A DNA stretch of 64,000 nucleotides from Paracoccus denitrificans (GCA_005768755.1 VAFL01000010.1:62001-126000), one strand, 5' to 3'. Counted from the stretch's first letter, positions 34,187-43,422 are shown. The notes: generated by a model from the letters alone, not told the origin. Translations and numbers: made by a program.

Positions 34187-34921
34187 ATGACAGCGCAGCA
34201 GAACTGGACGCAGGCGGCCCAAAGGCTGTTTGCGGGATCCATTCCGGTGGTGGTCGCAAGTCCTTCCGCCAACGTTCAGGGGACCGTCCTTCTGGTTCAT
34301 GGCCGCAACGGCGCACCTGGCCAGCCCCATATCGCCGAGATCGCTTTTGCTTACCTCGACCGCGGCTGGCGGGTCGCTGCGCCTGAGCTGCCAAACTCCA
34401 TTGCGCTTCCGCAGTCCGGCCCGCCGGATCAGGTCACGTTTTCCAGCCACACACAGGCCGCGAGTGACGTATGGCAATGGGTTACCCAGCGGTTTTCGGA
34501 CGGACCGCACGCCTTGGCAGGACATAGCATCGGTGCATATGCAATCGCTCATCTGGCTGCCGCAAGCCCGCAGACCCACCATGTCCTTGCGGTGTCGCCG
34601 CCCATGTCAGGCAAGGTGCTGCGTGAGGCACGTGAAGCGATGGGACCCGCGGCGATCGAGGCGGTGAGAGCTGAGGCGCCCTTATTTCTGGCCGAGATGT
34701 CCTCGGCCGATGCCACGCAGGCACTCCAACAGATTAACGCCCCCTTGGCTGTCGTCACGGGCGCTGCTGACGGTCTTGTCAGGTTGTCCGATGCGCGCAG
34801 CTATTTCTGTGCGGCCCCGAATGCCCGCTTTTTCGGCGCAATTCCGGACGAGCATCACTGTCCTGCCGGCGCGGAATGTGCAACGATGCTGTCTGCAGCG
34901 CTGTCTGCGCTTGGCGCCTAG
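34187..34921 (+). CDS. Alpha/beta hydrolase
   Basis: A 244-residue alpha/beta hydrolase without signal peptide. The oxyanion region VLLVHGRNGAPG lies near residue 35, the nucleophile elbow GHSIG near 112, and a likely acid in VVTGAADGLV near 190, with His in DEHHCPAG near 226. It is closest in character to small esterases of the dienelactone hydrolase/serine aminopeptidase type. GGAGGGG at 34173-34179 precedes the ATG. The GH15 gene starts one base after its stop, so the two form an operon, suggesting a role in carbohydrate use such as deacylation; that is inference. Confidence 0.75.
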   Translation: MTAQQNWTQAAQRLFAGSIPVVVASPSANVQGTVLLVHGRNGAPGQPHIAEIAFAYLDRGWRVAAPELPNSIALPQSGPPDQVTFSSHTQAASDVWQWVTQRFSDGPHALAGHSIGAYAIAHLAAASPQTHHVLAVSPPMSGKVLREAREAMGPAAIEAVRAEAPLFLAEMSSADATQALQQINAPLAVVTGAADGLVRLSDARSYFCAAPNARFFGAIPDEHHCPAGAECATMLSAALSALGA

Positions 34922-34922
34922 T

Positions 34923-36215
34923 GTGAACGCGCCCGACCCGAACTGGATAAAGGCGCAGCGGTTGGCCTCGGCGCGGGCCATGCGCGCAGCCTGCTCGGCC
35001 ACAGGACTGGTCCGAGAGCGAGAGGGGTTTGGTTGGACTGTGCGGCCCATCCCGGGATCAGTGCTGGCGTCAACCCGGATCGCAAGCTGGGACCCGGAGC
35101 CGGATTATTTCCACCATTGGATACGTGATTCCGCCATCGTGTTGCGCGCTGTACCGCTGGCCATCCGTGCCGAGCCTGAGATGCGGGCGTTCTGGCTGCA
35201 GTTCATCGCCGATTTCGTGGCGTTTTCGCTGGCCGCCTCGGACCCATCGCGAAAGGGGCCGGTGGAAAATCCGCTGAAGCAATCCGCCCGACCCGAATTC
35301 ATCCAGTATTTGCGCCCCGATGCAGAGCTTGCGGCACTGACCGGCGCCGCGTGGCTGGAGGAGCCGCGCTTGTCCGCCGATGGCACGCCAGATCTGGAAC
35401 AATGGGGGCGTCCGCAGGATGACGGCCCGGCCCTGCGTGTCACGGCGCTGACCGAGGTTCTGCAGGCACTGCCTGACGCGAAGTCCCAGGACGCCGACAT
35501 CCTGATCGCCCGCGATCTGGATCATGTCCTGCGCGTCGCCGGTCGCCCCTGTCTTGGTCCATGGGAGGAGTGGCCGCCGCGCCGCAGCAGCTTCACATTG
35601 CTGGTGCAATGGGATGCGCTTGATGGTGCCGCCAGCAGAAACGGGGCCAACGCAAAGATGAAGCTTGCGGCATCGCGGCTTGAGGCACTGATGGAGCAGG
35701 CGCAGGACGTCAAAAGCGGTGGCTGGCGCGAAAGCATCGAGGCCCCGCCGGGCATGTTGGACAGTGCCACCTGCCTGGCGCTGCTGCATGCCGCGCGCAA
35801 GGACGGGCCTTTCGCGATGACCGCAGAACGAACGCGTGCGACGGTGAAGGGGCTGGAACGGATCTTCTCCGATCTTTACCCGATCAACAGCGGACGCGCC
35901 GTGCCTGCCATCGGACGATGGTCGGGCGATGTCTTTTTCGGTGGTAACCCCTGGTTTCCCAACACCCTTGGCTTCGCCGCACTGCATTACCGGATCGCGA
36001 CGCTGACGCGCGAGCATGCAGCATTCGCAAAGGCAGAGCAGTGGATGGCGCTTGTCCAGCAAGTCGCACCCGATCCCGGCCCCCTGCCCGAACAGTTCGA
36101 CCGCGTATCCGGCAAGCCGCGATCCTGTCTGAACCTGACATGGTCAGCTGCCGCATTTCTTGAAGCCGCCGCTGCGCGCGAGGTCGCGGTTCAGGCTGCC
36201 GCCGGCGCCAGATAG
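34923..36215 (+). CDS. GH15 family glucoamylase-like glycoside hydrolase
   Basis: A 430-residue (alpha/alpha)6-barrel enzyme of family GH15, starting at GTG 34923. Recognisable blocks are PDYFHHWIRDSAIVLRA near 60 (the substrate-binding aromatic/Arg-Asp region), GPWEEWPPR near 205 with the likely catalytic acid Glu, GGNPWFPNTLGFAALHY near 340, and EQFDRVSGKPRSCLNLTWS near 397, which holds the second catalytic Glu. GH15 enzymes release glucose from non-reducing ends of alpha-glucans or act on related disaccharides. There is no signal peptide, so it is intracellular. Its last 25 bases overlap the convergent glycoamylase gene. Confidence 0.82.
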   Translation: MNAPDPNWIKAQRLASARAMRAACSATGLVREREGFGWTVRPIPGSVLASTRIASWDPEPDYFHHWIRDSAIVLRAVPLAIRAEPEMRAFWLQFIADFVAFSLAASDPSRKGPVENPLKQSARPEFIQYLRPDAELAALTGAAWLEEPRLSADGTPDLEQWGRPQDDGPALRVTALTEVLQALPDAKSQDADILIARDLDHVLRVAGRPCLGPWEEWPPRRSSFTLLVQWDALDGAASRNGANAKMKLAASRLEALMEQAQDVKSGGWRESIEAPPGMLDSATCLALLHAARKDGPFAMTAERTRATVKGLERIFSDLYPINSGRAVPAIGRWSGDVFFGGNPWFPNTLGFAALHYRIATLTREHAAFAKAEQWMALVQQVAPDPGPLPEQFDRVSGKPRSCLNLTWSAAAFLEAAAAREVAVQAAAGAR

Positions 36216-37447
36216 GGTGCCGTAAATCCCAGCGCATGCAAGCCGCGCCGGATCTCTGGCCGGCTGGTGACAATATCCCAGATCAGCCCCGAGCGGTGAT
36301 TTTCCAGCCCGATCACGATCGGCGCCTGATCAATGGCCAATCGGCTTTGGGCGATCCAGTCCAGCGAGGGGTTGAAGGCATCGACAAAGCCCGCCTCGCC
36401 CCAGATACTTTCGCCAAGATCATCATGCAGAAATCGCAGCACCTTCATCGCCTCGGCCGGAAGATAGGGCAACGAGGACAGCGCCGCTGTCGGCGTAATC
36501 GTGCCGGTATCCAGGGTCGGGCTATGCGCGACATAGCCGGCAGGATCATCGCTGGACGTCAGCCCCCAAAGCTTCGGACCATAACCCGGCCAGCCATGTG
36601 GATTTTTAAGGCAGTGCTGCCGGTTCAAACGTGCATGGGCGCCGGCCTGCGCCCCGTAATCGGCATAGGCATCGCGAAGCCCGCGCGGGTCTATGCCCAG
36701 AAAGGGATATTGCGACAGAAACAGTGGCCCGCCCCAATCCGGCCCGAGCGGCAAGACCGTGCCGCCATAATCACGGCCGTTCCGAAAGGCCGGGGCCTGC
36801 GCCCAGCTGTGATGATAAGATGTTGCCGGGATCGGATAGGTCTGTGAGGCCGCGCCAAGGATGAAGACCGGCAAGGCCTCGTTCCACCCACGGATCGGCA
36901 GGGCACGCTGATCCCACGGCCGGCCGGGATGACGATGCCACATGACCGCGCCATCAGCGCGGATATGGGCTGACCAGTTGACGGCATCATAAAGCGCTTC
37001 GATCCGCGCGCCCAGTTCCGGCGCTTCGGTGAAATATGCCGCCGCGCCCAGCAGTCCCAGCATCAGGAATGCTGTCTCGACCAGATCCCCCGCATCATCG
37101 CCCGGCCCGAAGGGCTGTGCCCGTCCTGTGGTGCCATTGATGAAATGCGGGAAAACCCCGTCAAAGCTGTCCGCATGTTCAAGAAAGCAGACCAGTCGCT
37201 CGACCCGGTCGAGGATCTCACGCCGTGGCCGCCAGCCGCGCGCAGCGGCAACGATCTGGGCCAGAAGGCCGAAGCCGGTGCCGCCAGTGCAGGTCGTTTC
37301 CGCCACATCGTAACCGAAAGCCCCGGCGCTTCGCTCTCGCGCCATACCGCTGACCGGATGGCTCCAGTCCAGGAAATAAAGTGCGGTGGCCTGTGATACG
37401 CGGTCGCGCAGGCACGCGTCATCAAGGCCCCGGATCAATCCCGCCAT
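36191..37447 (-). CDS. Glycoamylase-domain protein, GH144-type (beta-1,2-glucan hydrolase family)
   Basis: A 418-residue protein covered by the glycoamylase (PF10091) fold. Family blocks in order: LYFLDWSHPVSGMARERS near 24, TGGTGFGLLAQIVAAARG near 54, FPHFINGTTGRAQPF near 99, IRGWNEALPVF near 186, LPLGPDWGGPLFLSQYPFLGIDPRG near 231 and SIWGEAGFVDAFNPSLDWIAQSRLAIDQAPIVIGLEN near 350. Characterised GH144 members are endo-beta-1,2-glucanases or sophorohydrolases. No signal peptide is present. It starts inside the last codons of the GH3 gene (13-base overlap), so the two are coupled. The exact substrate is inferred from family and neighbour. Confidence 0.8.
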   Translation of the reverse strand: MAGLIRGLDDACLRDRVSQATALYFLDWSHPVSGMARERSAGAFGYDVAETTCTGGTGFGLLAQIVAAARGWRPRREILDRVERLVCFLEHADSFDGVFPHFINGTTGRAQPFGPGDDAGDLVETAFLMLGLLGAAAYFTEAPELGARIEALYDAVNWSAHIRADGAVMWHRHPGRPWDQRALPIRGWNEALPVFILGAASQTYPIPATSYHHSWAQAPAFRNGRDYGGTVLPLGPDWGGPLFLSQYPFLGIDPRGLRDAYADYGAQAGAHARLNRQHCLKNPHGWPGYGPKLWGLTSSDDPAGYVAHSPTLDTGTITPTAALSSLPYLPAEAMKVLRFLHDDLGESIWGEAGFVDAFNPSLDWIAQSRLAIDQAPIVIGLENHRSGLIWDIVTSRPEIRRGLHALGFTAPYLAPAAA

Positions 37448-39678
37448 GTCAGATCCAGGCTTTCGGTGTCGCGGCTGTTTGGTCCCACGTGCAACCGGAT
37501 CAGACCCGGATCACGGACCCACTCGACGCCCTCAAGCGACGGCGCCATGGGATAGGCGAACTGATCGGCGCGTATACTGAACGCGACATCACGGCTTTCG
37601 CCCGGGCCCAGCGCCACTTGGGCGAAGTCGATCAGCCACCGGCCTGGCCGCGTTATGCGTGCCACCGGATCGCTGGCGTAAAGCTGGACGGTCTCGATCG
37701 CCGCGAAGTGCGTGTCAAGATTTGTGAGGGTCAGCGACAGCTTGACCTTATCGCTGGCGGCTGCCGTTGTCGCAGACAGCGCCGCCGCAGAATAGCGCAC
37801 CTTGGCGTATCCAAGCCCGAAGCCAAACGGGAAGCGCGCAGTATCATCCGGCATGTCCAGCCAGCCCGTGCGGAACTTGGTAAACAGGCCTGGATCGGGC
37901 CGCCCCGTCGTTTCGGCAGCATAGCTGAGCGGCACTTCGCCCGGACTGCCAGGCAGCGTGACCGCCAACCGGCCCGACGGGTTTTCAATACCATAGATCA
38001 GATCGGCCACGCCTTCAGGTCCGGCAATGCCGCCATGCCAGGCGTAGATTATCGCATCCGCGCGGCTTGCAATGTCGCCAAGGGCAAGCGGCCTTGCGGC
38101 AAAGACGACCAGCACCAGCGGCTTCGTGCTGCCTGCCAGCCTGCTGAGCAATTCACGCTGCGAGGCGGGCAGTTCCGGCAGAAGCACCGAGGAGGATTCG
38201 CCCCCATGCTCCTTGGCTTCTCCGACGGCGGCGATAATGACATCGGCACCAGCGATGGCGTCCAGAACCTCGGCATATTGATCGACATGGGATCGCGGAT
38301 CGGGTGTGACGGTTGTGCCGTGGACGTTCAGGCGCTGCTCAAGCCAGGGCTCGGCAACGATGTTCGCGCCCCAGGCGACAATGGGTTCGGTCCCTGTCAG
38401 CGCCGCGACTGCGCGGTTCAGCGGCACCACATCCTCGGCACTGCCCGAGACCGCCCATGTGCCCAGCATATTGATGCAGTCCGTCGCGAAAGGACCGATC
38501 AGCGCGACTTTTCTGTCTTTCGTCAACGGCAGGATATCGTCGTTCTTCAGCAGCACGGCAGAGCGTGCGGCCGCTTTACGTGCCAATGCGCGCCCAACCT
38601 GCCGCGCGGGGGCAGCCGGGTTTCCTTCAAGTCCACGGAAAGGATGATCAAGAAGGCCAAGCCGTTGCTTGAACAGTAAAACCCGCCGACACGCCCGGTC
38701 AATCAGATCCATGATCTCGGCCGGATCCGCACTGAATCCCGATTCGGGCGCGCATACCCCGTCGCGGGCAAGTCTGGGCAGTTCGCGCAGATAATCCTCA
38801 CCGACCATGTCCATGTCGATACCGCCATGCAGCGCGCGCGCCACCGCAACCGGGGCCGGACCAAGCCCGTGCTGCGACAATTCCATGACGCCCGTATAAT
38901 CCGAGACGACAAGCCCGTCGAAACCAGCATGACCGCGCAGCCAGCCCTCGACCAGCCGGGAATTGGCATGCATCGGCACCTTGTTCAGCGCATTGAAGGC
39001 AGCCATCACGCTGGCCGCGCCCGCGGCAACGCCGGCCTGAAAAGGCGGCAGGTAAATCTGCAGCACGTCTTCCCACGCCAGACTGACATTATCATAGTCA
39101 CGCCCGCTTTCCGGCGCGCCGTAAGCCACGAAGTGCTTCAGGCAGGCGGCGACGCTTCCCGGAGTGCCCAGGCCCCTGCCCTGAAATCCGCGCACCGCCG
39201 CTTCGGCGATGCGGCTGGCAAGAAAAGGATCCTCTCCCGGTCCTTCCGCCACCCGACCCCACCGGGCATCGCGGCTGATATCGATCATGGGTGCAAAGAC
39301 GTGATGCAAGCCCTCGGCGGCGGCCTCGGCGGCGGCATGGGCCGCGGTCGCTTCGATCAGGGCCATGTCCCAACTGCAGGCCAGCGCGATGTTCAGCGGA
39401 AAGACGGTGCGATGGCCGTGGATCACATCTTCAGCAAAAAACAGCGGGATTTTCAGACGGGACCCGGCAAGGGCGCGTTCCTGCATGTCGCGTGCGGTGG
39501 CAAGCGACTTGGTGCCGAAGATTGCGCCGACCTGGCCCGCATCCAGCCGCTCTGCCAGCGAGGTCTGCTGACGTTCGCCGGTCACCAGCCCCTCGCCCGC
39601 CGCCAGAAGGTTCAACTGACCGATCTTTTCGGCCAGTGTCATTTCAGCCATCAGCCGCCGGACTGCCCCACCATCCAT
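37435..39678 (-). CDS. GH3 family beta-glucosidase
   Basis: A 747-residue GH3 enzyme of the BglX type. Domain 1, a TIM barrel (about 10-330), contains EMTLAEKIGQLNLL, FFAEDVIHGHRTVFP and KHFVAYG, with the catalytic nucleophile Asp260 in LVVSDYTGV. Domain 2 (about 345-570) has VLLKNDDILPL and the GGESSS loop where the acid/base Glu lies. A fibronectin III-like domain closes the protein (about 620-745). Unlike E. coli BglX it lacks a signal peptide, so it acts in the cytoplasm on imported beta-glucosides. The ATG at 39678 is chosen; TTG at 39690 with AAGGA upstream is possible. It sits between the ABC transporter and the GH144-type gene. Confidence 0.9.
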   Translation of the reverse strand: MDGGAVRRLMAEMTLAEKIGQLNLLAAGEGLVTGERQQTSLAERLDAGQVGAIFGTKSLATARDMQERALAGSRLKIPLFFAEDVIHGHRTVFPLNIALACSWDMALIEATAAHAAAEAAAEGLHHVFAPMIDISRDARWGRVAEGPGEDPFLASRIAEAAVRGFQGRGLGTPGSVAACLKHFVAYGAPESGRDYDNVSLAWEDVLQIYLPPFQAGVAAGAASVMAAFNALNKVPMHANSRLVEGWLRGHAGFDGLVVSDYTGVMELSQHGLGPAPVAVARALHGGIDMDMVGEDYLRELPRLARDGVCAPESGFSADPAEIMDLIDRACRRVLLFKQRLGLLDHPFRGLEGNPAAPARQVGRALARKAAARSAVLLKNDDILPLTKDRKVALIGPFATDCINMLGTWAVSGSAEDVVPLNRAVAALTGTEPIVAWGANIVAEPWLEQRLNVHGTTVTPDPRSHVDQYAEVLDAIAGADVIIAAVGEAKEHGGESSSVLLPELPASQRELLSRLAGSTKPLVLVVFAARPLALGDIASRADAIIYAWHGGIAGPEGVADLIYGIENPSGRLAVTLPGSPGEVPLSYAAETTGRPDPGLFTKFRTGWLDMPDDTARFPFGFGLGYAKVRYSAAALSATTAAASDKVKLSLTLTNLDTHFAAIETVQLYASDPVARITRPGRWLIDFAQVALGPGESRDVAFSIRADQFAYPMAPSLEGVEWVRDPGLIRLHVGPNSRDTESLDLTWRD

Positions 39679-39703
39679 CCGCTCATCCAAGATGCGACAA
39701 TCC

Positions 39704-41623
39704 TTATTCGGCGACGTGCCGTGCGGCAGGATAATCAGCCGGCAGCATCGGGCGCAACTGCCCGACCCCGCCGCAAATATCCAATGCCGCCGCATAGAAC
39801 GGCCGGCCTTCGGGATCGGTCGGGGTCGCATCCCCATGCAGCACAGCCAGAACCGCCGCATCGGGCAGCGCGTCACGCAGGATGTTGTGAAAATCCTCGG
39901 CCCCTTCGCTGTCCAGTGCCGCCGTCGCCTCGTCCAGCAGCAGGATATCCGGCTGGGCCAGCAATATCCGCGCAAGCACCAGACGTTGCTTCTGTCCGCC
40001 CGACAGAACGTTGCGCCAGATCCGGCCCTGATACAGCGTGGCCTCCAGATTATTGATGAAATCCCCCAGGCCCACCCGCGCCAGGGCTGCGGCAACGGCG
40101 ATATCGCTGTGCTGTTCGGGGTAGTCGGGATAGGTGGTCAGCGCCTTCAGGGACAACCGATCGGGCAGATCGGTGTCCTGTCCGGCAAAGAAAAGCGACG
40201 CATCGTCACGAATGGCAACCTCACCCTCACCATAGGGCCACAGACCTGCCACAGCCTTGAGAAGGCTGCTTTTACCGCAGCCATTGTTGCCGCGCAGGCA
40301 GATCCGGTCGCCGGGATACAGCCGCAGCTGTGCAAGTGCCAGGAAAGGCTGGGCATCACGGCCGCGGTGGCACAGACGCAGATCCGCCAGCGAAAGAAGC
40401 GGACCGTCGGCACGACGCGTTCGCCGAAAATCACTGATGCCGGTTTCGGCATAGAATTCCTGCCGCGCCCGAACGCGTTCGATTGCCTGCGCCAGCTCTG
40501 TCAAACGCCCCGAATTGGCCCGCAACGTCGCGATGGCCGGCATGACATTTATGAACCAGGACACGTCGCCGATCAGTTCCGCCGTCAATTCCCCATTCGC
40601 CGCGAAGTCGCGAAAATTCAGGTTCCCCGCCATATAGGACGGCAGCGCAGGCATGTAGGACAAAAGCCGCGAAGACAGGAACCCATAGACGCTGCTGAAC
40701 ATCATCATCCCCGAATTCAGCCAGTTCTGCTTGCCCCAGGTCTGATCAAGTTCGCCATAAAGCTGATCGTTGATGCGGCTTTGCGCCCGTTCGCCCCGCG
40801 CGGCCGCCATTCGTCCAACGCGGTTCAGCATGCCGCCCCATTCCGCGCGCCAGGCCCCGTCGCGCCGCTGGCGCTGAATGCTCAACCTTTCGATGATGCG
40901 GCCCAGTTTCCATGCGATGTATGTGATGCTCGGCACATAGATCGCGATCAGCGCAAGCGCCAGCAGGGCTGAACCCGAATCCCCCGGCGCAAGGTCGATG
41001 CCCGCGGGATGACCCAGCCACCTCTCCAGCGTTGCATTGGCAGTCGCGCCCCAGCGATCCAGGAATGGCACGGGCTGGCTACGCTCCAACAAGGCCGCGA
41101 ACACGAAATAGATCGAGGTCACCGCCCCCCAAAGCCCCATGGCCAGCCCGATGACGCCACCATACAGCGCGCCCGAGCACTCATCGACGCGTTGGTCAAT
41201 TGCATCTGGCATCCGCGACCGGCCACCGGATTCCGTACGGTCGCTCATCAGATCTAGGGCGACGCGTTCGTCCGAAAGAACGGCACCGTTGAACTGCGCC
41301 ACCAGCCATCCGCGCGCCCGGCGATGCAATGTCGCAGAAATGAGGTGACGCATCGACACCCCCGCCGTTCGGGCCAGAAAAATGCCAAGATAGGCACCGG
41401 CAGCCAGAAGCACGGCGCGCCCGGGATTTACGCCGGTATCGAGGCTGTGAAAATTTGCCAGGGTAGCGATGAAATCCGCACTGGCGAGCGCGACCCAGAC
41501 GCTGGCCTTGCTGAGCAGCGTCGTGATCGCGAAGACCAACACCGTCAGCGTCCACGCCTCGCGCCAGCGTTCAGAAAACCAATAGGCTGAAAGAAGCCCC
41601 CAGAAGCCGGTCAAACGCTGCAC
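39704..41623 (-). CDS. SbmA/BacA-like ABC transporter with fused ATPase (YddA type)
   Basis: A 639-residue half-transporter. The N-terminal part (about 1-390) is the ABC_membrane_2 / SbmA_BacA domain: RWREAWTLTVLVFAITTLLSK at the first span, and further spans near 70, 160, 215 and 325. The C-terminal ATPase has Walker A GNNGCGKSS (445-453), signature LSGGQKQRLVLARI and Walker B ILLLDEATAALD. This is the YddA/BclA layout; BacA-related proteins import peptides and modified peptides. Here it lies in one direction with GH3 and GH144-type genes under a LacI regulator, with 25 bases to GH3, so a role in glucan-derived substrate uptake is inferred. Confidence 0.85.
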   Translation of the reverse strand: MQRLTGFWGLLSAYWFSERWREAWTLTVLVFAITTLLSKASVWVALASADFIATLANFHSLDTGVNPGRAVLLAAGAYLGIFLARTAGVSMRHLISATLHRRARGWLVAQFNGAVLSDERVALDLMSDRTESGGRSRMPDAIDQRVDECSGALYGGVIGLAMGLWGAVTSIYFVFAALLERSQPVPFLDRWGATANATLERWLGHPAGIDLAPGDSGSALLALALIAIYVPSITYIAWKLGRIIERLSIQRQRRDGAWRAEWGGMLNRVGRMAAARGERAQSRINDQLYGELDQTWGKQNWLNSGMMMFSSVYGFLSSRLLSYMPALPSYMAGNLNFRDFAANGELTAELIGDVSWFINVMPAIATLRANSGRLTELAQAIERVRARQEFYAETGISDFRRTRRADGPLLSLADLRLCHRGRDAQPFLALAQLRLYPGDRICLRGNNGCGKSSLLKAVAGLWPYGEGEVAIRDDASLFFAGQDTDLPDRLSLKALTTYPDYPEQHSDIAVAAALARVGLGDFINNLEATLYQGRIWRNVLSGGQKQRLVLARILLAQPDILLLDEATAALDSEGAEDFHNILRDALPDAAVLAVLHGDATPTDPEGRPFYAAALDICGGVGQLRPMLPADYPAARHVAE

Positions 41624-41776
41624 AACTCTGCCTCACTCGCACCGTGAACACTCGCCTGCTCCCGCAGTGACAAAACGTCCCTGCGAGCCGAATTCCGGCA
41701 CGTTTTTTGATTTTTTATCCGACCGGCTGCTTCGCGGTTAAGCGACCTCCCGACCGGGCTGTAGCTTCAGCATAGC

Positions 41777-41805
41777 AAACAAAAGCGTCGGCGGTAAACC
41801 GCCGA
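41777..41805 (-). terminator. Probable intrinsic terminator downstream of lacI-type gene
   Basis: TCGGCGGT at 41788-41795 and ACCGCCGA at 41798-41805 form a perfect hairpin. Read on the minus strand, the stem is followed by CGC and then a T-rich tract (complement of 41777-41784), about 100 bases beyond the LacI-type stop. It would separate the regulator from the ABC-GH3-GH144 genes, which then need their own promoter in 41624-41776. I see no second copy of the palindrome that would make it an operator. Confidence 0.55.
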
Positions 41806-41908
41806 TGACAGTTTTGTTGCATTTTTCATCAGGCGTTGCGCGATAGGCGCGCAGTCTTGCCGAAACAGTTCGCATTTCGCGGACCGTTCTGCTGCAACCG
41901 ACGTGATC

Positions 41909-42934
41909 TCAGCGGCGTTTGCGGATGGTATTGCCGGGCAGAATATGCGGCACAAGCGACAGTTTTCCGTCATCTGGCCGCAGTTCCTTTCCGGCCACGA
42001 TGCGCGCCGCACGCCGCCCGATCTCGACCCTGCGGGCGTCCGTCGTTGTCAGACGGACCGGCAACCCGTCCAGAAGATCGACGCCATTGAACCCAGCCAA
42101 GCCCAGTTGGTTGGGAATGTCATACCCTTTCTCCAGGCACCAGATCAGTCCCCCGGCGCCGATCATATCATTGGAATAATAAAGAAAATCCAGCTCAGGC
42201 TCGCGCTGCAAAAGCCGCTCGGTCAGCTCACGGCCCTTTGCCAGCGACGACCCGCCCTGATAGAATTCACGGGCGGCCAGCGGGACCCCTGCCGCATTCA
42301 GCGCGCTCTCCAGCCCTTCAAGTCGCTTCTTGGCACGATGATCCTCGGGCATATGTGTGCCGATGAAACCGATACGGCGATACCCGGCCGCAAGGATTTC
42401 CTCGGCCATCTGCTGCCCGGCAAGGCGGTGGCTGATACCAACCGCCGTGTCGATGATATGATCACCATCCACATCCATGATCTCGACCACGGGAACGGAC
42501 ACGGCCTCCAGCATGGCGCGCGACGAACGGTTATGCTCAAGCCCTGCCAGGATGACCCCTGACGGCCGCCAGGACAGCATGTCGTAAAGCACCGATTCCT
42601 CGCGCGAGAGGGAATAATTGGTCACGCCGATCACGGGCTGAAAAGGCGTGTCATCCAATTCGGCCGAAATACCGGTCAGCACGTCAGGAAAGACGAGGTT
42701 CGACAGTGAGGGGATCACCACAGCGACCAGATTGACCCGTTGGCTGGCCAACCCGCCTGCAATCTTGTTGGGCACATAGCCAAGCGATTTCGCTGCTGTC
42801 AGCACTTTCTCGCGGGTCGCAGCCGAGACGTCACCGCGATTGCGCAAAACCCTGCTGACGGTCATCTCGGAAACCCCAGAAGCTTCAGAGACATCCCGCA
42901 ATGTCAGGGGCCGGCGTTTCTTGCGATGTGGCAT
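41909..42934 (-). CDS. LacI family transcriptional regulator
   Basis: A 341-residue LacI/GalR regulator. The N-terminal HTH (about residues 10-58) reads LTLRDVSEASGVSEMTVSRVLRNRGDVSAATREKVLTAAKSLGYVPN. A periplasmic-binding-protein-like effector domain follows (about 68-330), with VVIPSLSNLVFPDVLTGI and LAGFNGVDLLDGLPVRLTT. Its basic N- and C-termini are typical of the GntR-I branch of this family. It lies upstream of and in the same direction as the ABC, GH3 and GH144-type genes and is their likely sugar-responsive repressor. Confidence 0.92.
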   Translation of the reverse strand: MPHRKKRRPLTLRDVSEASGVSEMTVSRVLRNRGDVSAATREKVLTAAKSLGYVPNKIAGGLASQRVNLVAVVIPSLSNLVFPDVLTGISAELDDTPFQPVIGVTNYSLSREESVLYDMLSWRPSGVILAGLEHNRSSRAMLEAVSVPVVEIMDVDGDHIIDTAVGISHRLAGQQMAEEILAAGYRRIGFIGTHMPEDHRAKKRLEGLESALNAAGVPLAAREFYQGGSSLAKGRELTERLLQREPELDFLYYSNDMIGAGGLIWCLEKGYDIPNQLGLAGFNGVDLLDGLPVRLTTTDARRVEIGRRAARIVAGKELRPDDGKLSLVPHILPGNTIRKRR

Positions 42935-43033
42935 TATTCTGATCCGAACAGTTTGCCTGAGTTAGCGCATGACAGCCCTTCAGGGCAAGCACCTTGCCAA
43001 ATCACCCCAATCCCGGCACAAGTGACCCTCGGC

Positions 43034-43110
43034 GGCCCCGTGGCTCAACTGGATAGAGCAGCCCCCTCCTAAGGGGCAGGTTGCAGGTTCAAATCCTGCC
43101 GGGGTCACCA
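43034..43110 (+). tRNA. tRNA-Arg (CCU)
   Basis: A complete cloverleaf can be folded: acceptor GGCCCCG at 43034-43040 with CGGGGTC at 43100-43106, D-arm GCTC/GAGC, anticodon stem GCCCC/GGGGC with loop CTCCTAA giving anticodon CCU, and T-arm GCAGG-TTCAAAT-CCTGC. The discriminator A and CCA (43108-43110) are encoded. It reads the rare AGG codon. Such tRNA-Arg genes are common integration targets; I found no second copy of its 3' end in the window. Confidence 0.95.
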
Positions 43111-43233
43111 GATTTCTCTATATTTTATATGATGCATAAGAGTGCGCATTTTCGCTATATTTTGCGCACTCCCTGTCAAGGAAAACCTCCGATCATTGCC
43201 GTAATTCATTAAAATACGATATTTACAGATCCG

Positions 43234-43422
43234 TTACGCGGATACAGCCCGAAGCACCACTTCAACCTCCGACCGAAGGTAGATTGCGCCGAGATCCCGG
43301 CCCGCCGGCGCGTATCGTCTTACACCCGCTTGTTGAAGGATCGCTCGCGCCGTCATGCGCTGCAGTCTAAACTCGGACTTCATCATTGAAAGTGTCAGGA
43401 AGCGTTCCTTGAATGCCTTCAT
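43234..43422 (-). CDS. Small HTH-like ORF, possibly a mobile-element remnant
   Basis: A 62-residue frame starting at ATG 43420-43422 with a weak ribosome site. The sequence has a helix-turn-helix flavour: TARAILQQAGVRRYAPAG, then AIYLRSEVEVVLRA, reminiscent of AlpA/excisionase-like or transposition-associated regulators, where a short HTH is followed by a charged YxRxEV segment. It has no neighbour of that kind and may be a C-terminal remnant. The base composition around it is lower in GC than the flanking genes. The family link is weak. Confidence 0.35.
   Translation of the reverse strand: MKAFKERFLTLSMMKSEFRLQRMTARAILQQAGVRRYAPAGRDLGAIYLRSEVEVVLRAVSA

Noticed and set aside
33652..34386. 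A 244-codon plus-strand frame across the hutC region
   Set aside because: Its product has no domain character and it overlaps the start of the alpha/beta hydrolase; the minus-strand HutC-like pieces explain the region better.
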